From positions 434,001 to 498,000 of the forward strand of contig CAVRSD010000003.1 in assembly GCA_963723765.1 (NCBI GenBank): 64,000 bases of DNA, given 5' to 3'. Below are positions 9,575 through 17,673 of the stretch, one piece after another. Position numbers and translations under genes: made by a program. The DNA is from DATBAX01 sp963723765 (GTDB lineage Bacteria; Acidobacteriota; Terriglobia; Terriglobales; Acidobacteriaceae). Position 1 is the stretch's first letter; each line of letters starts with the position of its first letter. The notes under the pieces were generated by a model that did no database searches, was not told the origin of the DNA, and saw only the letters and a program-made list of their open reading frames with translations.

Positions 9575-9659
9575 CTTTGCGTTCTTCGCGTTGCCTTGGC
9601 GACCTTAGCGGTTAACAGCTTACCGCAAACAGCGCCAAGGACTCGCAAAGGACGCAAAG
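9575..9659. repeat. Imperfect long palindrome, extragenic (REP-like)
   Basis: Two 27-base arms (9575-9601 and 9633-9659) are inverted copies with five mismatches, of the type CTTTGCG..CCTTGGCG. An inner 5-bp stem (9608-9612 with 9622-9626) lies between them. It sits after the TPR gene and could fold in RNA to protect or end that transcript, but it lacks a following T run. The sequence looks like a dispersed intergenic repeat family. Confidence 0.65.
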
Positions 9660-9835
9660 CCCGCCTTTAGAATTCCAAGGTCTTTCCGCCATTCCTCCAT
9701 GCTATAATTTCCGTTCGTCTGCATAGGTTTCGAGGCAATTCTGAGGTAACGAAGTGATCCCTCTAATCTCCTCCCTGGGCGAATCCAAGGTAGCTTTGAT
9801 CAGCGCAATCAACGTCTATTGAGCGAGGTAAATCC

Positions 9836-10585
9836 ATGTCCGGCCATTCAAAATGGGCAACAATTAAACATAAGAAGGGCGCGCTGGACGCCAAGCGCGG
9901 CAAGATTTTCACCCGCCTGATCAAGGAAATCGGCATTGCGGCCAGGAACGGCGGCGGCGATCCGGACACCAATCCGCGGCTGCGCGGCGCCATTCTCGCG
10001 GCCAAGTCCGAGAACATGCCGCAGGACAACATCAAGCGCGCCATTCAGCGCGGCACCGGCGAATTGCCAGGCGCGACTTACGAAGAGTTTTCGCTCGAAG
10101 GCTATGGGCCGGGCGGCGTGGCTGTTCTGCTGGACATCAATACCGACAATCGCAACCGCACGGTGAGTGAAATCCGCCACTGCTTTGGCAAGAATGGCGG
10201 CAACATGGCGGAAGCGGGTGCGGTTTCCTGGATGTTCCACAAGAAGGGCGACATTGTGATTCCGAAAGCGGCCGCTAAAGAAGACGACTTGATGAATATT
10301 GTCCTCGAAGCTGGCGGTGAAGATCTAAACGACGATGGAGAAAACTGGGAGATCCTTACCGAGCCTTCGGCTTATGAAACTGTGCTGGAAGCGGTGAAGA
10401 AGGCAGGGATTGAAGTTGCGTCGTCGAGCGTGGCCATGATTCCGCAGAACTACATTAAGCTGGAAGGTCCGGCGGCGAATACGATGATCCGGTTGATGGA
10501 AGCGCTGGAAGATCAGGACGACGTGCAGAACGTGCATTCGAATTTTGATATTGATCAGAAATTGCTGGAAGAGGTTGCCGGGTAG
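9836..10585 (+). CDS. yebC: YebC/PmpR family DNA-binding or translation-associated protein
   Basis: 249 residues, the family's normal length. The N-terminus MSGHSKWATIKHKKGALDAKRGKIFTRL is diagnostic in content (the highly conserved GHSKW..IKHKK..D..R..IF motif), followed by 'DNIKRAIQRGTGE' and 'EGYGPGGVAVL'. Members were described as transcription regulators and more recently as helpers of translation at proline-rich stretches; which applies here cannot be told. A strong terminator follows at 10730, so it is likely monocistronic. In many genomes it precedes ruvC, but here tlyA follows. Confidence 0.95.
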   Translation: MSGHSKWATIKHKKGALDAKRGKIFTRLIKEIGIAARNGGGDPDTNPRLRGAILAAKSENMPQDNIKRAIQRGTGELPGATYEEFSLEGYGPGGVAVLLDINTDNRNRTVSEIRHCFGKNGGNMAEAGAVSWMFHKKGDIVIPKAAAKEDDLMNIVLEAGGEDLNDDGENWEILTEPSAYETVLEAVKKAGIEVASSSVAMIPQNYIKLEGPAANTMIRLMEALEDQDDVQNVHSNFDIDQKLLEEVAG

Positions 10586-10618
10586 AACAGTATCCCATTG
10601 TTATTGCGAGTGTGTGGG

Positions 10619-10683
10619 AGACCTGCTTTTTGTGAGCGCCGGCAGATAGCAGATTCCTCGGCGCTGCGATCCTCGGAATGACA
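10619..10683. repeat. Partial copy of the dispersed '..GCTC-gg-ATGACA' intergenic repeat
   Basis: The stretch ending GATCCTCGGAATGACA resembles one end of the longer inverted repeats at 24362-24506 and 43043-43189. Only one half is present, so this is a fragment or a diverged copy. Confidence 0.35.
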
Positions 10684-10729
10684 AGGGTTTTAGAGTTTTT
10701 GAGTGACAAAATTGGAAGTTCGTTGAGAA

Positions 10730-10763
10730 GCAAAGCCGCCACGTCTTGGGCGGCTTTGCTTTT
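10730..10763 (+). terminator. Rho-independent terminator after yebC
   Basis: A perfect 11-bp stem, GCAAAGCCGCC (10730-10740) and GGCGGCTTTGC (10749-10759), with an 8-base loop is followed by TTTT. It lies 145 bases after the yebC stop. Confidence 0.85.
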
Positions 10764-10909
10764 GGACAATCCCGCCAAGCAAATCAATTGCCAAAAAATC
10801 ACGAGTGCACAAAGACAGGGCAGAATCTGTGTAAAACTTAGTAAATTTATTACTGACTGGTTCTGAACTGGCTGATTCGGCTGCGAAAATTGCGGAGAGA
10901 AATTTATAA

Positions 10910-11650
10910 GTGAAGGTCCGGCTCGACAAATTGTTGCTGGAACGCGGATTGGTGCCGTCACGAGAGCGTGGGCAATCGCTGATCCTGGCGGGGAAAGTTC
11001 TAGTTGACGGACAGAAGATAGAAAAATCTGGCACGGGGGTGGACGGCTCAGCGGACATCCGGCTGCTCGGCGACGATCTGAAGTATGTGGGCCGTGGCGG
11101 ACTCAAGCTGGAGAAAGCTTTGGAGCATTGGCAGATCGATGTGAGCGGGAAAGTTTGTCTTGATGTCGGCGTGTCCACGGGCGGATTCACGGATTGTTTG
11201 TTGCAGAATGGCGCGTCCCGCGTTATCGGCGTGGATACGGGGCATGGACAGATTGATTTCCGGCTGCGTCAGGATAGTCGTGTACGTCTGCTCGAAAAGA
11301 CGAATGCCCGGTATTTGACGCGGGAACAGCTCGGCGAAGTTGTGGACTTTATCTGTATGGATGTGTCATTTATTTCGGCGACGCTGGTTTTGCCGGCGGT
11401 GATTGCCGCGGCGTTTTCGGAATCGGCGGCGGGGCGGCAGATTGTTGTTCTAGTGAAGCCGCAGTTTGAAGTAGGACGCGAACAGGTGGGGAAGGGCGGC
11501 ATTGTGCGCGATGAAGGCTTGCAATTGGCCGCCGTCGAGAAAGTTCGCTGTGCATTGGTGGCGCTGGGTCTTACACGGACGGATGTGATTGATTCTCCGA
11601 TTCTGGGCGCGGAAGGGAATCGGGAGTTTTTGTTACGCGGGATGTTTTAG
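10910..11650 (+). CDS. tlyA: TlyA family rRNA methyltransferase / hemolysin A-like
   Basis: 246 residues from a GTG start preceded by GGAGAG. The N-terminal S4 RNA-binding domain (MKVRLDKLLLERGLVPSRE, 'LILAGKVLVDG') is followed by an FtsJ-like methyltransferase domain with 'YVGRGGLKLEKAL', 'CLDVGVSTGGFTDCLL' (SAM site) and 'KPQFEVGR'. In Mycobacterium TlyA 2'-O-methylates 16S and 23S rRNA and confers capreomycin sensitivity; the same fold in other phyla is often annotated as hemolysin. It comes before nadK, a neighbour pairing seen widely in bacteria, although 173 bases separate them. Confidence 0.93.
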   Translation: MKVRLDKLLLERGLVPSRERGQSLILAGKVLVDGQKIEKSGTGVDGSADIRLLGDDLKYVGRGGLKLEKALEHWQIDVSGKVCLDVGVSTGGFTDCLLQNGASRVIGVDTGHGQIDFRLRQDSRVRLLEKTNARYLTREQLGEVVDFICMDVSFISATLVLPAVIAAAFSESAAGRQIVVLVKPQFEVGREQVGKGGIVRDEGLQLAAVEKVRCALVALGLTRTDVIDSPILGAEGNREFLLRGMF

Positions 11651-11823
11651 GGCCGCCCTGCGGGCGCGTGGTCTTCAGTCCTAATTCTTATCGCAGCGCT
11701 GAAGCGACTGCGCCACCCTAGACCTTTCGCACGCGCAGATGACAGGACTGCGCCGCCCTTAACCCTCGGGCGCGCAGACGAGGGCGTCTGCGCCACGCGA
11801 GACGTGTACAATTTCATCTTCCC
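11651..11823. repeat. GC-rich spacer with degenerate repeats
   Basis: The gap between tlyA and nadK holds several near-copies of 'CTGCGCCacC/gC' and inverted 'GGGCGCGCAGACGAGGG' style units. It reads like the remnant of a dispersed GC-rich intergenic repeat. No gene is seen. Confidence 0.4.
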
Positions 11824-12705
11824 ATGGCTAAGTCGAACGATTCATCGCAAATGAAAGCTGTTGCCATCATCTCCAAGCCGGGTAAGCCGGAGTTGGCGGG
11901 CATTCTGCCTGATCTGCTCAAGTGGTTTCGCGAGCATCAGTACAAAGTTGTGGTGGATCCTGAGACTGCGGCCCATGCTGCGGGCGTGGAAGTGTTGTCG
12001 CGGGAGGAGATGGCTTCGCGCCCGTTGAAGTTTGTGGTCGTGCTGGGCGGGGACGGAACTCTGCTGGCGGCGTCGCGGGCGGTGGCCAAGTCTGGTATTC
12101 CGGTGCTCGGCGTGAATTTGGGTTCCTTGGGATTTCTGACCGAAGTGCCATTGGACGAGTTGTATCTGACGCTGCAGGCGATTGAAGAAGGTCGCAGCGG
12201 GATGCAGACGCGCTCTATGGTGCACTGCGAGATCATCCGCAAAGGCGTGCCGGTGGCCAGCTACGACGCGCTCAATGACATGGTGGTTGGCAAAGGGACG
12301 ATTGCGCGCTTGAACCATTGCGATGTTTATATCGATCGCGTTTTCGTTTCCCGATATCAGACCGACAGTTTGATCGTGGCGACGCCGACGGGTTCGACGG
12401 CCTATTCGCTAGCGGCGGGCGGGCCAATCATGATGCCTACCGTAAATGCATTTGCGGTTACACCGGTGGCGGTACATTCACTTACGCATCGCCCGCTGGT
12501 GGTGCCGGATACGTCGGAGATTGAGATCGTGGTCAAGACCGGCGAGGACGAAGCCTATCTGAGCATCGACGGTCAGATTGGCATGCCCATGCAGGATGGC
12601 GATGTGATTCGTTGCCGGAAGTCGGATTACGAGGTGAAGCTGCTGCATTTTAAGGGGACATTTTTTGATGTGTTGAGGACGAAGTTGAAGTGGGGACAGG
12701 GGTAA
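11824..12705 (+). CDS. nadK: NAD kinase (ATP-NAD kinase)
   Basis: 293 residues, normal for NadK, which phosphorylates NAD to NADP in the cytoplasm. The core motifs are present: 'VVVLGGDGTLLAASR' (GGDGT), 'VLGVNLGSLGFLTEVP', 'NDMVVGKG', 'DSLIVATPTGSTAYSLAAGGPI', and 'VDTSE'-type C-terminal beta-sandwich with 'LSIDGQIG'. The start ATG at 11824 gives a short extra N-terminal extension (MAKSNDSSQMK); a second Met ten residues on would give the commoner start, MKAVAIISKPGKPE. Confidence 0.96.
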   Translation: MAKSNDSSQMKAVAIISKPGKPELAGILPDLLKWFREHQYKVVVDPETAAHAAGVEVLSREEMASRPLKFVVVLGGDGTLLAASRAVAKSGIPVLGVNLGSLGFLTEVPLDELYLTLQAIEEGRSGMQTRSMVHCEIIRKGVPVASYDALNDMVVGKGTIARLNHCDVYIDRVFVSRYQTDSLIVATPTGSTAYSLAAGGPIMMPTVNAFAVTPVAVHSLTHRPLVVPDTSEIEIVVKTGEDEAYLSIDGQIGMPMQDGDVIRCRKSDYEVKLLHFKGTFFDVLRTKLKWGQG

Positions 12706-12784
12706 GGGAATCTCGCTGCGCTCGATTGGACAGCCGAGGCGGCTATCCCTACGTGGATTGTGGTGGTTCCATTCGCAAGGCAAT

Positions 12785-14482
12785 ATGAAAAATATTATTC
12801 GGGCTTTCTTCCGCTTGCTTCCAATTCTGCTGCTTTCCTTGAGCCTATTCGCGCAGGCGCGTCCTGCTGCCGACCTCGTCATCATTAACGCCAAAATTTG
12901 GACCGTGGACAAGAACCATCCCACGGCGCAGGCGGTTGCAGTGCTCGGGGATCGCATTGTGAGCGTCGGTACGAATGCCGAGGTCGAAGCCTGGCGCGGC
13001 CCCAACACGAAAGTGATCGACGCCGGCGGGAAACTGTTGCTGCCGGGTTTCGATGATGCGCACGTACACTTCGTCAGCGGCGGCTTGCAACTGGACGCGG
13101 TGCAACTCACGGACGCCACCAGCCCGGAAGAATTCGCCCGGCGCATCGGCGAACGTGCGAAGCAAACAGCCAAGGGCGAATGGATCCTTGGCGGCGATTG
13201 GGATGAAACCAAATGGGATCCGGCGAAGCTCCCGGCGAAAGAATTGATTGATGCGCTGACCCCAGATACGCCGGTATTCGTTTATCGCTATGACGGCCAC
13301 TTAGGGCTGGCGAACTCGGTAGCGTTGCGAATGGCTGGAGTGAATGCACAAACGCAAGATCCGCCGGGCGGTGTGATCGTACGCGATGCGCAAGGGAATC
13401 CTACCGGCATTCTTAAAGATGCCGCCATGGACTCGATGGATAAGGTGATCCCGCCGCTTTCGCACGACCAGCGTGTTCGTGTAGTGCAGCGAGCTTTGGC
13501 TCATGCAGCATCGCTCGGCGTTACCAGTGTCCAGGATATGAACCCGGATTATGCCGACATTGCAGTGTATTCGGAACTGCTGCAGAGCGGCGAATTGACC
13601 ACGCGGATCTATGTGGCGCCGTACATTACGGGTGTCGACGATCAGGCAAAGCTTGGAATTCGACACGCATTTGGGGGATCGTTTTTGCGTATCGGAGCGG
13701 TCAAGGCTTATGCCGACGGATCACTCGGTTCTTCCACCGCTTATTTTTTTGAGCCATTCATCGGTCAGCCCCATAATCACGGATTGCTGTCCGATGAAAT
13801 GCATCCTGTTTCGGCCATGCGTGAGCGCATGATGAAGGCAGATGCTGCCGGATTGCAAATCTGTACCCATGCCATTGGCGATCAGGGCATCTCGATCATT
13901 CTGGATTTGTACACCGATGTGGTGAAAGCTCATGGCGACGCTGACCGGCGATTTCGCATCGAGCATGCGCAGCATATGGCTGCGAAGGATTTCGACCGCT
14001 TCGCGCAGTTGCATGTGATCGCGTCGGTGCAGCCCTATCACGCGATTGATGACGGACGTTTTGCGGAGAGCCGCATCGGCCACGATCGCTCCAGCCGCAC
14101 TTATGCTTTTCGCACCTTTTTGGATCATGGCGTGCGCCTGGCGTTTGGGACCGATTGGGATGTGGCGCCGCTGAATCCCATGCTGGGTTTGTACGCGGCA
14201 GTGACGCGTGCGACTTTGGATGGGAAGAATCCTAATGGCTGGTTTCCTGAACAAAAGCTCACGGTTACCGAAGCCGTTGAGGCCTACACCATGGGCTCCG
14301 CTTACGCCGAATTTCAGGAGAAGGAAAAAGGCTCGATCACGCCGGGCAAGCTGGCAGATATGGTTTTGTTGAGCGACGACATCTTTTCCATTTCTCCGGA
14401 GAAAATCCGAGAGGTGAAAGTCGAGAAGACGATTCTTGGCGGAAAAGTGATTTGGGAAGCAGGGTCACCGCAGGGTAACTGA
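12785..14482 (+). CDS. Exported amidohydrolase, YtcJ-like
   Basis: 565 residues from the ATG at 12785, chosen because it opens a clear signal peptide (IIRAFFRLLPILLLSLSLFAQA). The mature protein is a metal-dependent amidohydrolase of the YtcJ/imidazolonepropionase-like family (amidohydro_3): 'LLLPGFDDAHVHFVSGG' (metal-binding HxH), 'HAIGDQG', 'RIEHAQHM', 'AFGTDWDV' and the C-terminal 'GSITPGKLADMVLLSDD'. Members hydrolyse amides or esters; the substrate cannot be predicted. Export places it in the periplasm. It appears to be transcribed after nadK but 79 bases away. Confidence 0.9.
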   Translation: MKNIIRAFFRLLPILLLSLSLFAQARPAADLVIINAKIWTVDKNHPTAQAVAVLGDRIVSVGTNAEVEAWRGPNTKVIDAGGKLLLPGFDDAHVHFVSGGLQLDAVQLTDATSPEEFARRIGERAKQTAKGEWILGGDWDETKWDPAKLPAKELIDALTPDTPVFVYRYDGHLGLANSVALRMAGVNAQTQDPPGGVIVRDAQGNPTGILKDAAMDSMDKVIPPLSHDQRVRVVQRALAHAASLGVTSVQDMNPDYADIAVYSELLQSGELTTRIYVAPYITGVDDQAKLGIRHAFGGSFLRIGAVKAYADGSLGSSTAYFFEPFIGQPHNHGLLSDEMHPVSAMRERMMKADAAGLQICTHAIGDQGISIILDLYTDVVKAHGDADRRFRIEHAQHMAAKDFDRFAQLHVIASVQPYHAIDDGRFAESRIGHDRSSRTYAFRTFLDHGVRLAFGTDWDVAPLNPMLGLYAAVTRATLDGKNPNGWFPEQKLTVTEAVEAYTMGSAYAEFQEKEKGSITPGKLADMVLLSDDIFSISPEKIREVKVEKTILGGKVIWEAGSPQGN

Positions 14483-14798
14483 GTAAATCTCTAATATGTA
14501 CCCTGGCCCTTCGGGCACGTGTTACTGGGAAATCAGCATGTACTTCTGACCCCTTGACGGTCGGGCACTTCAAATCTAAATTCCCTCTAATGATGTTGTT
14601 CTAATCCTTCCAGATGTTCAGTGAAAGTAGGGGTTTTCGCTACTCCCCCTAGACTGTTCGAAAGCGCAACGACACGGTACTGGTCTCACCTGGCCGTAGT
14701 CCGAGTGGAACAGTTGAGATCGACTTCGCGCCGCTGTTCCAGAAAGCCAAATCCCGCTTAAGCCGGAGTGTGTCCCACTCTGCGCATGGAGGAGCGAA
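14483..14798. other. Intergenic region upstream of the di-heme gene
   Basis: 316 bases with short inverted GC segments near 14500-14520 ('GGCCCTTCGGGC'). A GGAGGA ribosome binding site lies just before the next ATG. No further gene or RNA seen. Confidence 0.4.
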
Positions 14799-16247
14799 AT
14801 GAAACGCCAGAAATTACTCAGGATAGTTGTGTGCCTCGGTGCGCTGGTGACAGCCATCGGCAGGCTTTCCGCTCAAACCGATCCCGGACCGCGGAGTGGC
14901 CCGGCAGCCGCAGGTAACTATTACCCAACGCTAAATTCCAGTGAGCAGTATTTCTTTAACCAGGCGATCAGCCGCTTTATGGAGGTCGATTCAGTATCGG
15001 GGGCCATCCCGAATGAAGCTGGATCCGGGTTAGGGCCGACTTTCAACGGCAACAGTTGTGCGATGTGCCACGCCCAGCCGGCGTTTGGTGGAAGCAGTCC
15101 GGGACTGGCCAGCCCGCAGAGTCCGGTTCCGAACCCACAGGTAGCACTGGCAACTCTTGATCAAGCCGGTAACACGGTTCCCAGCTTCATTACTGCTAAC
15201 GGGCCGGTGCGTGAAGCCCGCTTTATCAGAAATGCCAACGGCACGGCCGATGGCGGGGTCCATGGCTTGTACACAATTGCCGGACGCTCGGATGCTCCAG
15301 GTTGCACTCTGGCACAGCCGAACTTCGAACAGGCACTGGCCAACAACAACGTGATTTTTCGCATCCCCACTCCGACGTTCGGCCTCGGCCTGGTGGAAGC
15401 CACGCCGGACGCAATTCTGAAGGCCAATCTGGCGGCGAATCAAAACGCTAAATCAAAGCTTGGTATTGCCGGAAGCCTGAACACCAGCGGCAACGACGGC
15501 ACGGTGACTCGTTTCGGTTGGAAGGCGCAGAACAAGTCGCTGCTGGTTTTTGCGGGTGAAGCTTATAACGTGGAACAGGGAGTATCGAACGAAGTTTTCG
15601 TCAATGAACGCAGCGCGGTTCCCGGATGCGTGTTCAATGGCTCGCCAGAAGACGCCAGCAACATGATGAACGGCAACAGCAGTAGTTCCAATTACAACAC
15701 GGCGCTGGGTACGATTTCCGAGATGTCATCGGATGTTGTAAACTTCGCGGCGTTCATGCGGCTCTCGGCTCCGGCAACGCCGGGTCCGCAGACAGGGTCC
15801 ACGCAAAACGGTGCCAGCCTGTTCAGTAATATTGGCTGCGCGCTTTGCCACTCATCTTCACTGACTACTGGTTCCTCGCGATATACCGGAATGTCCAACG
15901 TTACCTACCATCCCTACTCTGACTTCGCCATCCATCACATGGGCGGGGGGCTGGCGGATGGGATTAACCAGGGGGCTGCCGGGCCGGACCAGTTCCGTAC
16001 CGCTCCACTTTGGGGACTAGGCCAGCGCTTGTTCTTCCTGCACGACGGGCGGACGGCGGACCTGCTGCAGGCTATCGAAGATCATGCCGACTGTGGAGTG
16101 AACGGTCAGCATCACGATCGAGACCATTTCCAGGCGTCTTCGTCGGGAAACAACTGTAGTTCCGAATCCAACGGAGTGGTTAGTAACTTTAACCGGCTCT
16201 CGCCATCGCAGCAGCAGGACCTGTTGAACTTCCTGCGCTCGCTGTGA
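14799..16247 (+). CDS. Di-heme oxidoreductase-like c-type cytochrome (DUF1111/DHOR family)
   Basis: 482 residues, preceded by GGAGGA. A signal peptide (LLRIVVCLGALVTAIGRLSAQ) sends it to the periplasm. Two CxxCH haem c sites are visible: 'NSCAMCHAQPAFGG' near residue 89 and 'GCALCHSSSL' near 350. 'LFFLHDGRTADLLQAIEDH' near the C-terminus is the segment that in this family carries a further conserved His. The family was first described as thiol oxidoreductase; the physiological partner is unknown. No electron-transfer neighbours are present. A perfect 11-bp hairpin follows the stop. Confidence 0.88.
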   Translation: MKRQKLLRIVVCLGALVTAIGRLSAQTDPGPRSGPAAAGNYYPTLNSSEQYFFNQAISRFMEVDSVSGAIPNEAGSGLGPTFNGNSCAMCHAQPAFGGSSPGLASPQSPVPNPQVALATLDQAGNTVPSFITANGPVREARFIRNANGTADGGVHGLYTIAGRSDAPGCTLAQPNFEQALANNNVIFRIPTPTFGLGLVEATPDAILKANLAANQNAKSKLGIAGSLNTSGNDGTVTRFGWKAQNKSLLVFAGEAYNVEQGVSNEVFVNERSAVPGCVFNGSPEDASNMMNGNSSSSNYNTALGTISEMSSDVVNFAAFMRLSAPATPGPQTGSTQNGASLFSNIGCALCHSSSLTTGSSRYTGMSNVTYHPYSDFAIHHMGGGLADGINQGAAGPDQFRTAPLWGLGQRLFFLHDGRTADLLQAIEDHADCGVNGQHHDRDHFQASSSGNNCSSESNGVVSNFNRLSPSQQQDLLNFLRSL

Positions 16248-16275
16248 GGGTGTCCATTCGCTGCTAAACCGGTAT

Positions 16276-16301
16276 GCGGAGGGCAATTGTTTGCCCTCCG
16301 C
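16276..16301. terminator. Perfect hairpin between convergent genes (bidirectional terminator candidate)
   Basis: GCGGAGGGCAA and TTGCCCTCCGC form a perfect 11-bp stem with a 4-base loop. It lies between the di-heme gene (plus) and lysA (minus). No strong T run follows on either strand, so efficiency is uncertain. Confidence 0.55.
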
Positions 16302-16344
16302 TATATCGGACGGAGAGCCTCGGCGAGAATAAAACGTCCGCCGT

Positions 16345-17673
16345 CTAGATTTCGTTTCTTAGTAAATCAGCGGTGGTTTCGCGGCGGCGAATCAGTTTGG
16401 ATGATTTTCCGTCCACCAGGACTTCGGCGGGACGCGAGCGAGTATTGTAGTTGGACGCCAGCACCATTCCATAAGCTCCCGCGTCAAGGATGGCGAGCAA
16501 ATCACCCTCATTGGCGACAGGTAGTTCCCGGTCGCGCGCGAAAAAATCTCCGGTTTCGCACACTGGGCCAACCACGTCCACGGTTTCGACTGGATGTGAT
16601 TCCAAGTGGGCGGGAACAATCTCATGATAGGCCTGGTAAAGCGAGGGCCGAATCAGGTCGTTCATGGCAGCATCTACGATCAGAAACTTCTTGGTACCGT
16701 TGGTCTTCTTGTAAATCACTCGCGTTAGCAAAGCACCTGCAGATGCGGTGATAGAGCGTCCTGGTTCGAGTAACAGATGAACTTTCAATCCGCGTAAGGG
16801 CCTTAACAGTGCCGCTGCGTAATCAGAAACCTGGGAGACGAAGTCCTGCGAGTTTGTCGATGGTTCGGAAGGTTGATAGTTGATGCCCAGGCCGCCGCCT
16901 GCGTCGACATATTCAATGTTGTGGCCGTCGGTTCGTAGCTCACCGACGAGTTCCGCGACCCGCTCCATGGTGGCAGCGAACGGCTTAACGTCGGTGATCT
17001 GGGATCCGATATGGACACTTACCCCGGAAACTTTGAGATATTTTGTTCCGGAGGCCAGAGCATATAAGCGTCTGGCTTCGCTGATGGGAACGCCAAACTT
17101 GTGTTTATGCAGGCCGGTGGAAATATAGGGATGGGTTTCGGCGGGAACATCCGGATTTACCCGCAGGGCCAGCGGTGCGGTCAGTTTTAACTGGGCGGCG
17201 CATTCCGCCAGCGCCCATAGCTCAGACTCGCTTTCCACATTGAACAAAAGAATGCCGGCCTTTAAGGCTGCCCGCATCTCGGATTTAGTTTTGCCGACAC
17301 CGGAGAAAACGACTTTCTTCGCGGCGCGTTTATCGACCTTCAGCACCCGCTCCAACTCTCCCCCGGAAACTACGTCGAAGCCACACCCCATTTTGGCCAG
17401 AAGCCGAAGAATGCTGAGATTGGAATTGGCTTTTACCGAGTAGCAAACAGTGTGCGGGACCTTGCGGAAGGCACGCCGGAAAGCGTCCATGCGTTCGCGA
17501 ATGGTGGAAGCAGAATAGACGTACAGTGGCGTGTCAAAACGTTCAACAAGTTTTGACACAGGCACTTCTTCACAATGAAGAAGTGCTTCAGTGGAACGGC
17601 GCAGACCCAATCCTTTTTTGACGGCTCGATAGGAAAAGCCGGGAGGACGTCCCAGTGGAGCTTCGCGACTCAC
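16345..17673 (-). CDS. lysA: Diaminopimelate decarboxylase
   Basis: 442 residues. It makes L-lysine from meso-diaminopimelate, the last step of lysine synthesis, in the cytoplasm. The PLP-binding Lys lies in 'VCYSVKANSNLSIL'; other family marks are 'VSVHIGSQI', 'DAGGGLGINY', 'LEPGRSI', 'VGPVCETGDFFA' and 'DAGAYGMV'. The GTG start overlaps the stop of the SpoIIE-type phosphatase gene by four bases (GTGA), so its translation is probably coupled to that gene. An N-terminal extension of about 35 residues precedes the usual start of the domain, so a later start is conceivable. Confidence 0.95.
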   Translation of the reverse strand: MSREAPLGRPPGFSYRAVKKGLGLRRSTEALLHCEEVPVSKLVERFDTPLYVYSASTIRERMDAFRRAFRKVPHTVCYSVKANSNLSILRLLAKMGCGFDVVSGGELERVLKVDKRAAKKVVFSGVGKTKSEMRAALKAGILLFNVESESELWALAECAAQLKLTAPLALRVNPDVPAETHPYISTGLHKHKFGVPISEARRLYALASGTKYLKVSGVSVHIGSQITDVKPFAATMERVAELVGELRTDGHNIEYVDAGGGLGINYQPSEPSTNSQDFVSQVSDYAAALLRPLRGLKVHLLLEPGRSITASAGALLTRVIYKKTNGTKKFLIVDAAMNDLIRPSLYQAYHEIVPAHLESHPVETVDVVGPVCETGDFFARDRELPVANEGDLLAILDAGAYGMVLASNYNTRSRPAEVLVDGKSSKLIRRRETTADLLRNEI

